Below, piece by piece: positions 1 to 9,826 of a DNA stretch of 64,000 nucleotides (its first letter is position 1; each line of letters starts with the position of its first letter). Location of the stretch: NCBI RefSeq assembly GCF_003340495.1, contig NZ_QASA01000001.1:1984001-2048000 (forward strand), written 5' to 3'. The translations under genes were made by a program, and so were the position numbers. The notes below the pieces were generated by a model. The model saw nothing but the letters and a program-made list of their open reading frames with translations. It was not told the origin of the DNA and made no database searches. Source of the stretch: Adhaeribacter pallidiroseus. Lineage in GTDB: Bacteria > Bacteroidota > Bacteroidia > Cytophagales > Hymenobacteraceae.

Positions 1-792
1 ATTAACTTGGTTTCATCCCGGAGGAGGTATAATTCATTGATTTGATAATACGCGTACGTTAACAACCCCAAAAGCATCCCGGAGGCCAGCAAGCCGCTGA
101 TTAAACCTTGTATGATCGCCCGGTTCATGAAAGGCCGTTGTATAAAACCCGAGGTAGCGCCCACAAGTTGCATGCTCCGGATAAGAAAACGCTGGGAGAA
201 CATAGCCAGTTTGATAGTATTATTAATTAATATAATAACCACCAACACCAGAATGCCGGCGAAGCTAAGCAGTATAATGCTGATTTTTTTAAATTTTGAT
301 TGATAGAATCAATTAGACTGGCTACGTATTGCACTTCGTACACCCCGTCTATTTCTTCCAGTTCGGCTTTTATTTTCTTTAAGTGCTCCGAATCGGCAAA
401 ATCCGGGTTAATGTTTAATATGTAGGCATCGCGCAGCGGGTTATCGCCCAGAAAAGCCATAAAATCCTCGCCACTCTCCTGAATAAACTCTTTTGCGCCT
501 TCTTCTTTCGAGAAAAAACGTACCTGCGGTTCTTGGTTTAAGTAAGCAATGTATTCTTTTTGCGAAAAAATATTTTTCATGCGGGCCAGTTGCGTCTGGG
601 TTAAATCAAAATCCAGGTAAACCTGTACTTCAATGCTTTGCTTCACCACATCGGATAATTTACCCGCATGAATGAGTAAGGTGCTGAACAAGCCAATAAC
701 GAACAAGGCCAGGGTAATGGTAAAAATAACCATCGCGTGTGGGTAACTGCCAAGCTTTTTTTACGGGTAGGTTTGGAAGGTTGTCTGGCCAT
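1..792 (-). pseudogene. ftsX: Cell-division permease FtsX, 5' part, reading frame interrupted twice
   Basis: FtsX is the membrane partner of the ATPase FtsE and controls peptidoglycan hydrolases at division. The first transmembrane helix starts at the ATG at 733 (MVIFTITLALFVIGLF). The periplasmic loop follows, then after about position 284 a different frame encodes the C-terminal permease domain (ISIILLSFAG, NNTIKLAMFSQRFLIRSMQ), which runs off the left edge. The frame changes inside an A7 run on the minus strand (290-284), read TTA AAA AAA then ATC if the ribosome slips by -1. A second change lies near the start: ATG at 792 encodes MARQPSKPTRKK, then an A7 run (762-756) must gain one base to read KKLGSYPHA into the ATG at 733. 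Translation could instead begin at 733. This may be sequencing error, real decay, or decoding by slippage. The protein identity is secure; the state of the gene is not. Confidence 0.8.
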
Positions 793-885
793 AAATTCTT
801 TTGCCCGGCGAAATTAAGAATAAAAAGCTCATGTTTCAACATTTACCGGCTTCCATTTACCAGTTACCAAGTAGCATGTACCAAA

Positions 886-925
886 TACTATTTATCCCAA
901 GCGTGATTTCGTTTGATAAATAGTA
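886..925. repeat. 11-bp perfect inverted repeat in the tamB-ftsX spacer
   Basis: TACTATTTATC (886-896) and GATAAATAGTA (915-925) are exact inverted copies around an 18-nt loop. A related GATAAATA sequence recurs near 1079-1086. The spacer 793-1122 holds no gene that I can see. The hairpin is AT-rich and has no T-run on the minus strand, so it is a poor terminator for tamB. Function unknown. Confidence 0.5.
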
Positions 926-1122
926 ATGATTGATAAAAGATCAAAATCTCTTTGAGATGCTTCCGATAGTTATAAATTCAAGTACCAAGCCTGCAGTTTT
1001 TTTAAAAATTCTTACTTCAAGTGATTACCTGCCAATATAAAGCTGAATAAATGTTTGCTTATTTAACAGATAACCTTTGATAAATAATAATTGGTAGCTG
1101 GTCATTGATAACCTGGTAAATG

Positions 1123-4100
1123 TTATAATCCTACCCGGTCATCAGAGTCAATTATGATTTTCTCGGGCGGTTTGCGCATCCGGCGACGCAATTTCCGGCG
1201 GGCAAAAAGCTCGGAGAAAGAATCGAACCGTTCGGTGTGCAAAATACTGCCGCGTAAACTGCTCACGGTATTTTGGCCAAAAGTAGTGTAGGAATACGGA
1301 AGAATGTTGTATTCTAGTTTAAGTCGAAGCTTTCCGTCTTCCCGCATAAAAATATCGGCGCGCCAAGAACCCGGTACTTCGCCGTTAGTCGGATTATAAT
1401 TTGGATTAGTAGGATCGGTGTTGTTGTAATTACTTCCCGGCAATCCGCCTTCGTGACTTAACCGCAAGCGTCCTTTAAAAAAAGAGTAACTGAGCCGAAG
1501 TTGTAAATCATTTAATTGTTGTCCGGTAAACCCATCCAGGCCAATATCAATTTCCAGGTTGCTATCGAGTTGCGAAATTAAATTACCTAATTGGTTAGAT
1601 AAAGCCTGACTTAAACTACTGGTTAAGCCAAGCGCATTATCTACCTGAGCACTTACATTTGATTGTGAAGCGTTAGCCGGATCGGATAAACGTTTTAAAA
1701 TGAGTAGATTAAACACCTGCCGGTTCAACTCGTCCTGATTATTACGGATATCCGCTAAATAAGCATTTATCTGCGTTTCGAGCGCCGCCGGAGTTTCCTC
1801 AAATTCCAGGTTAAGCTTAATTTCCGGGGAGAGTAATTTGCCATCTAAATCCATAACGGCCGTTACGGGATAACGAAAAGCGCTTTTATCCGGAGAAATA
1901 CTGGTAGGTAAAGCAATGCGCTGGGTATAGGTGGCGGTTAAGTCCATAATACCGGCGTATGGGTCGCCGTTCCAGGTGATGGTGCCGCCGGGCCGGATAT
2001 TAAAGCCTTTCCGAATGATGTTATACAGCGTAAAATTGTAATAACCTTGCACAATTTCCACCTGGCCGTCCATGGAAAATTCACCGCGGGTATCGATATT
2101 TAAGTTTATCCGGCCGTTACCGGAACCCCGTACAATATCGCCGGTTTCTTCATCAAAAATTATCTCCAATTCGGCTTCTTGGGTAATCCCCAGGTTAAAT
2201 TTTAAATTTATACCGGCCAGGTCTACTCGCGGCGCATTCACCGCAGGACCCGTAGCTACGGAGTCTGCTCTTTTATGATTGACAAACTGGATATAACTTT
2301 GTTGCCGGGCTTCCTGCTGCCCATCCAACGGGATCGACATTTTTGTACCCGCGTCGCTGCGGGCGTTTACGGTAATAAACAAATTAGAAGGTTCACCGGT
2401 TAAGCTGGCTGTGCCGCTAGCAATGGCCGTACCGTAATACAAAGAATTTTGCGCCCGCGTCGTATTTAAAACCATAAAACGACGAAATTCTCCTTTTAAA
2501 TCAAGCTTCATATTCCGGAAGCCTTCGTGTTGGATGCTCCCCGCAATGGTTGCCGGATTGTTAAACATGTCCCGGATTCGAATATTCTGAAAGGTGATAT
2601 CTTTATCAGAAAAATAAATACGATCGCTAAACGTATAATAGGTGTTTAAATAATTCACCCGAAAGCGTCCGTTTGTAACGAACGCCGACCCAATTAATAC
2701 CGGCGCGTTTAAACGGCCGTTTATTTGTACCCGGCCTTCCATAATACCCGATAAATCGGAGAAAAGCGTTTTTAACAAAGGTTCAACCAGTTTTACGGGA
2801 GCTTCGTCCATTACCGCCAATAAATTCAACGGGTTCGTTTCCGAACGGGGATTATAATCGCCGGTAACCGAAACTACGCGCATGTTGCTCCGGAATATGC
2901 CTAAATCTACTTTAATTTTATCTTCATTCTTATCCCAATCGGTAGAGCCATTAATTTCGCCGATGTAAATAGTATCCAGGCGTAAGGAGTCTACGGTTAA
3001 TTTGCTGAGTATAATGGATTTATTAAATAAGTTGGAGGCCGACGCCTTGGCATTTAAAACCCCAAAAATCTGCTGATTAATAAGGGGAACCAAATTTTGC
3101 AACTGGAAGTTTTTAACATCCATTACTAATTCCTGCTCGGGATCCCGGGAAATAAATCCGGCCAAGTTAATGCTCTGATTCTCGAAATACAGTTCCAGAT
3201 TATTTACTTCAATTTCTTTACCAGCGCCGCCGATTAAGATGCTGTTCGTAGGCCGGATGTTCCATTGTTTGCCTAATACGTTAATGTTAGACTGATTAAA
3301 TACAATCTGAATTTTGTCGGGTGGAAAGCTGATATTGCCGGCTACGGCCGCTTTGTTGGTACTGTTGCTTTGCGCAATATTGGCCGCAAAATTAATGGTA
3401 CTGTCGTTCCAGATACCTTCTATAAACAAATTTTCGGAAGGAGCAGCGGTGGTAAATTGTTGCGTACGCGACGAGAACACTAAACTGGCCAATATGTTGG
3501 TGCTGGTCCGTAATTTAGAATTATCAAACTCCAGTTCGTTGTTATAAAATTGGTATTTGCCGTAAATTAGGGTGTCCAGGTGGCTATACAAGTTAAAAGT
3601 GGAATTACGGCCTTGCCGGAAAGTACCGGTGAACAATGTGTTTTCGGCCAGGTATACATCCGGTAAATACGCTCTCAGCAAGGAATTGCCTTTCTTAAAC
3701 CGCAGGTTCATGCTCAACTCATAGTCCGGACCTTCGTAAGGCTTCTTTTTCTGGTAGTAAGATTCGGTGGCCGCTTTATTGCTTTTAAAACTTAGTATAT
3801 CTTCCCGCACAAACGTAGTTAAGTCCGCTATTAGCCGAGAAATTTGAAAATTACCGGAAACCGTAAAGTCCAGAATGTTGCTGCTTACCGCAACAGAGCG
3901 ATTATCTGAGTTAATGGCAGACTTTATGGAAACCGAATCAAAATTTATGACTTCTTTCCCGTAGGTAAGCGATGTTTGCTGCAAAGTGGCCTGACCTAAC
4001 AAATCGTTTAGGTTGATACCGGTAAAATTTAAACTGGCGTTGGTTTGCAGAATAAATTTTTTGTTAGATAATTTTAAGGCTTGTAAATCGGCCCGGGTAA

Positions 4101-5697
4101 CGGCAGTGGTAAGGTCGAAAGTTGGTTGGGCTTGGCTTAAATTAATAGTTCCGTTGGCCGAAAGCACTAAATTAGGATCATTAATTTTAATTTTTCCGGC
4201 TACTAACTGGCGGCTTAAAGTAGCATCGGTAGTTAAGTTGCGGTAAGTATAGCCCATTATGCCAACCGAACGGATCGTCGCATCCAAATTCAAACGGGCG
4301 TTCCGCAGGTTGAAGCCGGTACCTTTTACCTGTCCGTTCATCGAAATAGATTGCAAGGTACGGGTATCGCCTAATAACTTTCCTAATGCAAATTGGTCGG
4401 TTCGTAAATCGCCGGTATATGTAGATAAGTCTGGGTTTTTATTAATTTTTAAATTTATATCCGACACTACTTTTCCTAAGGCCGTGGCAAAAGAACCATG
4501 CGCCACGAAATCAGAATAAAAGCCGAGAAAATCGCCTTGTAGTTTAATGGTGCCTAAGCGTTCTACCAGGGCGTAATTTTTAGCCGGAATAAATTTTTTC
4601 AGATCACGAGCCGTAATTACCGAAGGTTTTAATTTTAAATCGGCAAAAGTTTCTTTATAACGCGGTAAGCCATCGGCGCTTAAATTACCCACGATATGGG
4701 TTTTATCACCGTAGTAAAGATCAATGTTTTTGGCATTAAAGCGCCGGACCTTACCTTTAGCCTCGCCGGAAATTAAAATTTTGTCGTGCCATTCTTTTAA
4801 TTGCGGGGCAAATAAAGCAATGTCATCGGAAAAAATAGCCGCGGAATCAAGCGTAGCGGTTACCTGCACACTGTCGTTAAAAGAGGTAAAATTTAAAAAA
4901 CGCTTATAATCAAACCGTACATAGCGACGCAGGTTGCTTCGATTTAAGCGTAGGTCTAAGTCGGCAAATTCCCAAAAAGTAGACGTGTATACCATGCGGG
5001 CGTCTAGGTTTTTGAGTTTGGCATTAGATTTATGTTCGTGGGCTTGTAAATCGGTGAGGCGAATTTTAATGGTATCGCCTAAGATAATGTCAGAAACAGT
5101 AACATTTATGCTATCAATATCCAAGTGCTGGTAATCCATACCAAAAGCAGTAGGTTCGCGTTTTTGATTCTCGTAACGGAATTGACCGTTCTTCAGAATT
5201 AAATTGTTTATTTTAAAATCAAACTTAGCTTTAGCCGTTTGGGTAGTATCTTTTTTAACCAGTCTTTTAATGGCCGCTATAAAAACACTTAAATTCATAG
5301 AATCGGCCGTTTTGTAGCGGACAAAAGCGGCGTGCGGATTGGTAAGTTTAAGCTCGTTAATGGTTAATTGCCGGTAGTTCCGCGGTGAAAATCCACTTAA
5401 ACTAGCTTCCGCTTCCCCGATATAAAATAATTCTTGTTTATTCCGATCAAGAACTTTTACTTTTTCCAGTATAACTTTGTTAAAAAAACGGATGGCTACC
5501 CGTTCAATGGTAACCTGGTGACCAATTTTAGCAGAAAGTACGGAGGAAGCTTTTTGTACTGCCCTGGTTTGAATAGCCGGCTGGCGCAAGGCAATTACTA
5601 AACAGGTAAAAAGTAAAATAAAGAATAGAAACAAGCCTAAAACTATTCTTAGAGTAGTTTTGATAACACCAGCCCATTTATTTTTGTTGTTTTCCAA
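1123..5697 (-). CDS. tamB: TamB/DUF490-type translocation and assembly (AsmA-like) protein
   Basis: This very large (1524-residue) inner-membrane-anchored periplasmic protein probably forms a hydrophobic groove that moves phospholipid or outer-membrane protein precursors between membranes. One N-terminal membrane helix (about residues 14-38) is followed by a long beta-rich AsmA-like region and the C-terminal DUF490/TamB domain (about 1050-1450). That domain contains the typical repeats of short beta strands and a DIGLDGF-type segment near the end. No ATG is available, and the best start is TTG at 5697. It is divergent from tsaD with only 6 bp between the start codons, so the promoters must lie inside the opposite gene. 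No tamA/BamA-like partner is adjacent. Confidence 0.9.
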   Translation of the reverse strand: MENNKNKWAGVIKTTLRIVLGLFLFFILLFTCLVIALRQPAIQTRAVQKASSVLSAKIGHQVTIERVAIRFFNKVILEKVKVLDRNKQELFYIGEAEASLSGFSPRNYRQLTINELKLTNPHAAFVRYKTADSMNLSVFIAAIKRLVKKDTTQTAKAKFDFKINNLILKNGQFRYENQKREPTAFGMDYQHLDIDSINVTVSDIILGDTIKIRLTDLQAHEHKSNAKLKNLDARMVYTSTFWEFADLDLRLNRSNLRRYVRFDYKRFLNFTSFNDSVQVTATLDSAAIFSDDIALFAPQLKEWHDKILISGEAKGKVRRFNAKNIDLYYGDKTHIVGNLSADGLPRYKETFADLKLKPSVITARDLKKFIPAKNYALVERLGTIKLQGDFLGFYSDFVAHGSFATALGKVVSDINLKINKNPDLSTYTGDLRTDQFALGKLLGDTRTLQSISMNGQVKGTGFNLRNARLNLDATIRSVGIMGYTYRNLTTDATLSRQLVAGKIKINDPNLVLSANGTINLSQAQPTFDLTTAVTRADLQALKLSNKKFILQTNASLNFTGINLNDLLGQATLQQTSLTYGKEVINFDSVSIKSAINSDNRSVAVSSNILDFTVSGNFQISRLIADLTTFVREDILSFKSNKAATESYYQKKKPYEGPDYELSMNLRFKKGNSLLRAYLPDVYLAENTLFTGTFRQGRNSTFNLYSHLDTLIYGKYQFYNNELEFDNSKLRTSTNILASLVFSSRTQQFTTAAPSENLFIEGIWNDSTINFAANIAQSNSTNKAAVAGNISFPPDKIQIVFNQSNINVLGKQWNIRPTNSILIGGAGKEIEVNNLELYFENQSINLAGFISRDPEQELVMDVKNFQLQNLVPLINQQIFGVLNAKASASNLFNKSIILSKLTVDSLRLDTIYIGEINGSTDWDKNEDKIKVDLGIFRSNMRVVSVTGDYNPRSETNPLNLLAVMDEAPVKLVEPLLKTLFSDLSGIMEGRVQINGRLNAPVLIGSAFVTNGRFRVNYLNTYYTFSDRIYFSDKDITFQNIRIRDMFNNPATIAGSIQHEGFRNMKLDLKGEFRRFMVLNTTRAQNSLYYGTAIASGTASLTGEPSNLFITVNARSDAGTKMSIPLDGQQEARQQSYIQFVNHKRADSVATGPAVNAPRVDLAGINLKFNLGITQEAELEIIFDEETGDIVRGSGNGRINLNIDTRGEFSMDGQVEIVQGYYNFTLYNIIRKGFNIRPGGTITWNGDPYAGIMDLTATYTQRIALPTSISPDKSAFRYPVTAVMDLDGKLLSPEIKLNLEFEETPAALETQINAYLADIRNNQDELNRQVFNLLILKRLSDPANASQSNVSAQVDNALGLTSSLSQALSNQLGNLISQLDSNLEIDIGLDGFTGQQLNDLQLRLSYSFFKGRLRLSHEGGLPGSNYNNTDPTNPNYNPTNGEVPGSWRADIFMREDGKLRLKLEYNILPYSYTTFGQNTVSSLRGSILHTERFDSFSELFARRKLRRRMRKPPEKIIIDSDDRVGL

Positions 5698-5703
5698 ATA
5701 AAT

Positions 5704-6708
5704 ATGAGTCCTACACTATTAGCAATTGAATCTTCCTGCGATGATACTTCGGCCGCCGTTATTCGCGGCGGCAAGGTCTTAGCCAACATCGTAGCTACCC
5801 AGGAGGTTCATAAACAATACGGCGGCGTGGTTCCGGAATTAGCTTCCCGGGCGCACCAGCAGAACATTATTCCGGTAGTAACGCAAGCCTTACTTACGGC
5901 AAAGATAACAAAAAAGGAGTTAGATGCAGTAGCCTTTACCCGCGGTCCGGGTTTGCTCGGCGCTTTACTGGTTGGTTGCTCTTTTGCGAAAGCTTTTGCT
6001 TTGGGTTTACAGATTCCTTTGATAGAGGTAAACCACATGCAAGCCCACATTTTAGCGCATTTTATCGACGAACCAAAACCTGCTTTCCCTTTTTTATGCC
6101 TGACGGTAAGCGGCGGCCATACGCAAATTGTTTTAGTAAAAGATTACTTGAATATGCAGATACTTGGCCAAACTACCGATGATGCCGTAGGCGAAGCTTT
6201 TGACAAATCCGCAAAATTAGTAGGTTTAGATTACCCCGGGGGGCCTTTACTGGACCAACTTGCTGCCACAGGTAATCCGGATCGTTTTACTTTTCCCATT
6301 GTGAGTATGCCTGGTTATGATTATTCGTTTAGCGGCATTAAAACGGCTGTTTTGTATTTTCTCCGCGATAATAAAACGCAAAATCCAAATTTTATTGCCG
6401 AAAACTTACCCGATATTTGTGCCAGTATTCAGAACGCCTTAATTCAAACTTTACTTAAAAAATTGAAATTAGCGGCGAAAGAAACCGGGATTCGCGAAAT
6501 TGCCATTGCGGGCGGCGTTTCGGCTAACTCCGGTTTGCGGCGCGCCATGCAAGAAGGTGCCACGCGTTATAACTGGAACGTGTACATTCCGGATTTTCAA
6601 TATTGCACTGATAATGCGGCTATGATCGCGATGGTGGCGCATTATAAATTTCTGCAAGGCGATTTTGCTAACCAATACGTAAGCCCTGATCCCAGATATA
6701 AAGTTTAG
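5704..6708 (+). CDS. tsaD: tRNA N6-adenosine threonylcarbamoyltransferase TsaD
   Basis: TsaD transfers the threonylcarbamoyl group from TC-AMP to A37 of ANN-decoding tRNAs, working with TsaB and TsaE. The 334-residue length is normal. The N-terminal LAIESSCDDTSAAV segment, the metal-binding HMQAHILAH motif (His around 111 and 115), the SGGHTQI nucleotide-binding loop and the C-terminal CTDNAAMIA motif are all present. The ATG start is unambiguous. It heads a short rightward unit, and the following spacer carries a copy of the TTTTTTTAAATTTTT motif (6724-6738). Confidence 0.97.
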   Translation: MSPTLLAIESSCDDTSAAVIRGGKVLANIVATQEVHKQYGGVVPELASRAHQQNIIPVVTQALLTAKITKKELDAVAFTRGPGLLGALLVGCSFAKAFALGLQIPLIEVNHMQAHILAHFIDEPKPAFPFLCLTVSGGHTQIVLVKDYLNMQILGQTTDDAVGEAFDKSAKLVGLDYPGGPLLDQLAATGNPDRFTFPIVSMPGYDYSFSGIKTAVLYFLRDNKTQNPNFIAENLPDICASIQNALIQTLLKKLKLAAKETGIREIAIAGGVSANSGLRRAMQEGATRYNWNVYIPDFQYCTDNAAMIAMVAHYKFLQGDFANQYVSPDPRYKV

Positions 6709-6753
6709 CGAGGTTTCAAGTTGTTTTTTTAAATTTTTGCTTGATGCTTGTCT

Positions 6754-7296
6754 CTACCGGTCAAAGTTCCGGTTTCTTAATGCGGTAATATGTGCCACGT
6801 GATGTTTGCCGTGCCAGGCGTATAATCCAACGGCATTACTTAACGTTACTTCGCCAGACTGCGGGTGCACAAAGGTTCGTTGCCATTGTTCCGGCGTAAG
6901 CGATTCTAGCAACATAACCCACCGCAGATGCAATGCTTCTAACAAAATACAGGAAATTTCCACGGGAGCGTGTTTGCCATCAACCAACTCCGCCCACAAA
7001 TGTTCTTCGTAAGGCTTAATCACGGGTTTTTCTTCGGTAAGGGCCAAATGGAAACGAACATAGCTATTGATGTGGCTATCGGCCACGTGGTTTACCGTTT
7101 GGCGAACGGTCCAGCCACCTGGCCGGTACGGAGTTTCTAACTCTGCTTCGCCTAAGTCTTTAATTGCTTTGCGCAAAAGAGCCGGCAAATGGCTGATATC
7201 CTGGATGTATTCTTTTAGTTCATCCGCCGAGTAAGTATTTTTGGACTGGAACTTACCAATAGGGTAACGAAGCGAATCAATCGATGCTGTAGTCAT
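6754..7296 (-). CDS. bstA: Bacillithiol S-transferase, YfiT/DinB superfamily
   Basis: YfiT/BstA proteins are metal-dependent four-helix DinB-fold transferases that conjugate bacillithiol to electrophiles. Family hallmarks here are YRPGGWTVRQTVNHVADSH (about residues 56-74) and the C-terminal HGKHHVAH, which together supply the three histidines that bind the metal. The length of 180 residues is close to the B. subtilis protein. A bacillithiol biosynthesis gene (bshB1) lies at the other end of the window, which supports this thiol being used by the organism. The ATG is preceded by a copy of the AAAATTTAAAAAAA motif (7297-7311). The family call is firm; the exact substrate is not known. Confidence 0.87.
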   Translation of the reverse strand: MTTASIDSLRYPIGKFQSKNTYSADELKEYIQDISHLPALLRKAIKDLGEAELETPYRPGGWTVRQTVNHVADSHINSYVRFHLALTEEKPVIKPYEEHLWAELVDGKHAPVEISCILLEALHLRWVMLLESLTPEQWQRTFVHPQSGEVTLSNAVGLYAWHGKHHVAHITALRNRNFDR

Positions 7297-7397
7297 AAAA
7301 ATTTAAAAAAATAGAATGATTGATCAATAATATAAAAACTTTGCGAATAGTAATCCACAACTATTAGGTATTGCTTGGTATGAGTACCCGACCGGAG

Positions 7398-7429
7398 TTT
7401 GCTCCCGAACTAAAAACCCGGTAATTTTG
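7398..7429 (+). promoter_or_regulatory. Bacteroidota-type promoter for the DUF3109 gene
   Basis: TTTG (7398-7401) and TAATTTTG (7422-7429) are separated by 20 nt, matching the Bacteroidota -33/-7 consensus TTTG / TAnnTTTG. The -7 box ends 22 nt before the ATG at 7452. This is the clearest complete promoter in the window. Confidence 0.65.
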
Positions 7430-7451
7430 TAATTGGCTATATAAAGGTAAT

Positions 7452-8033
7452 ATGATTGTTTTGCAACATACCGTCGTGAGCGACGATTTAAAAGATAAAT
7501 TTTTCGTGTGTAACCTGGATAAATGCAAAGGAGCTTGCTGTGTGGAAGGTGATTTAGGCGCTCCTTTGGAAGAAGAGGAACTAACCATATTAAAGGAAAA
7601 CTACGAAGTTATTAAGCCTTATCTTTCTTTAGATGGCCAAAAAGCTATTGCGGAACAAGGTTTGTACATTAAAGACTGGGAAGGCGATTTTTCCACTACT
7701 ACCATCGGGAACCGGGAGTGTGCTTATGCCATTTATGACGCAAATTTAACTTTAAAATGCGGGATTGAGCAGGCTTATCTGGCAGGTAAAATTACATGGC
7801 GTAAACCTATTTCGTGCCATTTGTATCCCATTCGGATTACCAAATACGATGGATTTGAAGCGTTAAACTATGATAAATGGCAGATTTGTAATGCGGCTTG
7901 TAATTTTGGCCAAGACCTAGGCGTGCGGGTGTACCAGTTTTTAAAAGAACCACTTATCCGCAAATACGGAGCAGAATGGTACCAGGAACTGGAAGATTTA
8001 GTAATGGCTGAAGAGCAAGTTAATAATAAATAA
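7452..8033 (+). CDS. DUF3109 family protein with a conserved cysteine cluster
   Basis: The function is unknown. The protein (193 residues) carries FVCNLDKCKGACC near residues 17-29 and further cysteines in RECAYAIY, LKCGIEQAY, ISCHLYPIR and QICNAAC. This pattern is typical of DUF3109 and related YkgJ-like proteins thought to bind zinc or iron. There is no signal peptide or membrane segment, so it is probably cytoplasmic. The ATG start fits the promoter just upstream. It is transcribed alone and converges on accC, with a bidirectional terminator between them. Family assignment is confident; metal binding is inferred from the cysteines. Confidence 0.88.
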   Translation: MIVLQHTVVSDDLKDKFFVCNLDKCKGACCVEGDLGAPLEEEELTILKENYEVIKPYLSLDGQKAIAEQGLYIKDWEGDFSTTTIGNRECAYAIYDANLTLKCGIEQAYLAGKITWRKPISCHLYPIRITKYDGFEALNYDKWQICNAACNFGQDLGVRVYQFLKEPLIRKYGAEWYQELEDLVMAEEQVNNK

Positions 8034-8168
8034 TTTTATCTAAACAAGGCGGTGGTTATGCACCATAATTAAGGTAAATCGGATACAATTAACGTCCCAG
8101 TTATTCCTGCATAATAGGACCTTATGATATCTGGAGTTAAACCGTTACAAATACGACTTTTTAAATTT

Positions 8169-8210
8169 TACAAAGCAAAAAGCCCGATTTTTCGGGGTTT
8201 TTGCTTTGTA
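8169..8210. terminator. Bidirectional hairpin terminator between DUF3109 and accC
   Basis: A near-perfect stem pairs TACAAAGCAAAAA with TTTTTGCTTTGTA, followed by a G-G mismatch and the inner CCCGA/TCGGG stem. The flanking A and T runs make it usable on both strands, which suits the convergent gene pair it separates. It directly follows a TTTTTAAATTTT motif (8158-8169). Confidence 0.8.
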
Positions 8211-8259
8211 ATCTTCTGGATTTTGGCCGGATATTTAGGCTTTTTTACTACTATTTTAA

Positions 8260-9609
8260 CTACTCAGCTATTTTAGTAAAGTCGTAAGTATCCAGATATT
8301 TGGTGGTAAAATTACCAGATTTAAAATTTTCATCGTCCATCATGGCTAAATGAAAAGGAATGGTTGTTTTAACCCCTTCTACTACAAATTCACTTAAAGC
8401 CCGCTTCATTTTAACAATAGCTTCTTCCCGGGTTTGCGCCGTGGTGATTAATTTGGCAATCATGGAATCGTAGTTCGGCGGAATGGTATAACCAGCGTAT
8501 ACGTGCGTATCTACCCGAACCCCATGACCACCCGGAATATGCAGGGTGGTAATCTTGCCCGGCGCTGGCCGAAATCCATTCATTGGATCTTCGGCATTGA
8601 TCCGGCATTCAATCGCGTGCATCTGCGGATAATAATTTTTACCGGTAATGGGTACTCCAGCCGCAACTTTAATCTGTTCTTTTATAAGGTCAAAATTAAT
8701 TACTTCCTCGGTTATCGGGTGTTCCACCTGAATTCGGGTATTCATTTCCATGAAGTAAAAATTTTTATGCTTGTCTACCAGAAACTCAATGGTACCCACT
8801 CCTTCGTAACGAATAGCCGAAGCGCCGGCAATGGCGGCTTTGCCCATGGCATCGCGTAAATCCTCGTTAATAAACGGGGAAGGCGTTTCTTCGATTAATT
8901 TCTGGTGGCGCCGCTGTATAGAGCAATCGCGTTCCGATAAATGGCATACTTTCCCATATTGGTCGCCTACTAATTGAATTTCGATGTGGCGGGGCTCTTC
9001 TACGAACTTTTCCAGGTACATGCCATCGTCCCCAAAAGCCGCTTTTGCTTCGGTGCGCGCACTGTTCCAAGCCTTTTCAAATTCTTCGTCGGAGTTAATA
9101 ATGCGCATACCCCGGCCACCACCACCGGCGGTAGCTTTAATAATAACCGGATATTTAATTTTATGGGCCAGCTTAATACCTTCTTCTACGGATTTGAGTA
9201 AGCCTTCGGAACCCGGAATAGTAGGAACCCCGGCTTTTTTCATGGTAGATTTAGCCGAAGATTTATCTCCCATGGCATGAATCATTTCGGGAGTAGCGCC
9301 AATAAACTTAATGCCGTTTTCCTGACAAATACGCGAAAATTCTGCATTCTCGGATAAAAAGCCGTAACCCGGATGAATGGCGTCGGCATTGGTTATTTCG
9401 GCCGCAGAAATAATGCTGGGAATATTTAAATACGATAAGGTGCTGGATGGAGGGCCAATGCATACAGCTTCGTCTGCAAAACGGACGTGTAGACTTTCTT
9501 TATCGGCGGTAGAGTAAACCGCTACCGTTTTAATGCCCATCTCTTTACAGGTGCGGATAATACGCAGGGCAATTTCGCCGCGATTGGCAACCAGTATTTT
9601 TTTAAACAC
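8260..9609 (-). CDS. accC: Acetyl-CoA carboxylase, biotin carboxylase subunit AccC
   Basis: AccC uses ATP and bicarbonate to carboxylate biotin on AccB, the first half-reaction of malonyl-CoA synthesis. The 449-residue length is standard. Landmarks are the N-terminal [13 protein letters not shown], the ATP-grasp glycine loop [12 protein letters not shown] (about 159-170), the catalytic [14 protein letters not shown] segment (about 289-302) and the C-terminal domain ending at residue 449. The start is GTG at 9609. It is the last gene of the pdxA-to-accC leftward series, 217 bp after accB, with short A/T repeats in that gap. A diverged paralogue begins at the right edge of the window. Confidence 0.97.
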   Translation of the reverse strand: MFKKILVANRGEIALRIIRTCKEMGIKTVAVYSTADKESLHVRFADEAVCIGPPSSTLSYLNIPSIISAAEITNADAIHPGYGFLSENAEFSRICQENGIKFIGATPEMIHAMGDKSSAKSTMKKAGVPTIPGSEGLLKSVEEGIKLAHKIKYPVIIKATAGGGGRGMRIINSDEEFEKAWNSARTEAKAAFGDDGMYLEKFVEEPRHIEIQLVGDQYGKVCHLSERDCSIQRRHQKLIEETPSPFINEDLRDAMGKAAIAGASAIRYEGVGTIEFLVDKHKNFYFMEMNTRIQVEHPITEEVINFDLIKEQIKVAAGVPITGKNYYPQMHAIECRINAEDPMNGFRPAPGKITTLHIPGGHGVRVDTHVYAGYTIPPNYDSMIAKLITTAQTREEAIVKMKRALSEFVVEGVKTTIPFHLAMMDDENFKSGNFTTKYLDTYDFTKIAE

Positions 9610-9826
9610 AGTTTATTAAAATTAGAAATTAGAAATTATGAATTAGAAATTTAAACTCACGGGAAAGTTAAACTTGTCTGATACAATCACCCCGCTGGGT
9701 TTTCGCAGGATATATACTTGTATAATCTGTTATCAGATAGCTAGATGTAAGTTCTAAACAATTAAAATTTAAAAATAGATGAAGACAGTAGCATTCATCA
9801 TTTTAAATTTTTAATTCATAATTTAT

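Noticed and set aside
493-675. Plus-strand reading frame inside ftsX
   Set aside because: It is antisense to the conserved FtsX periplasmic domain and has no family resemblance.
6754-7296. DNA-damage-inducible DinB role for the YfiT-like protein
   Set aside because: The fold is DinB-like, but the YRPGGWTVRQ and HGKHH motifs fit bacillithiol transferases specifically.
8984-9280. Plus-strand frames within accC
   Set aside because: They are shadows of the ATP-grasp coding region with no independent features.
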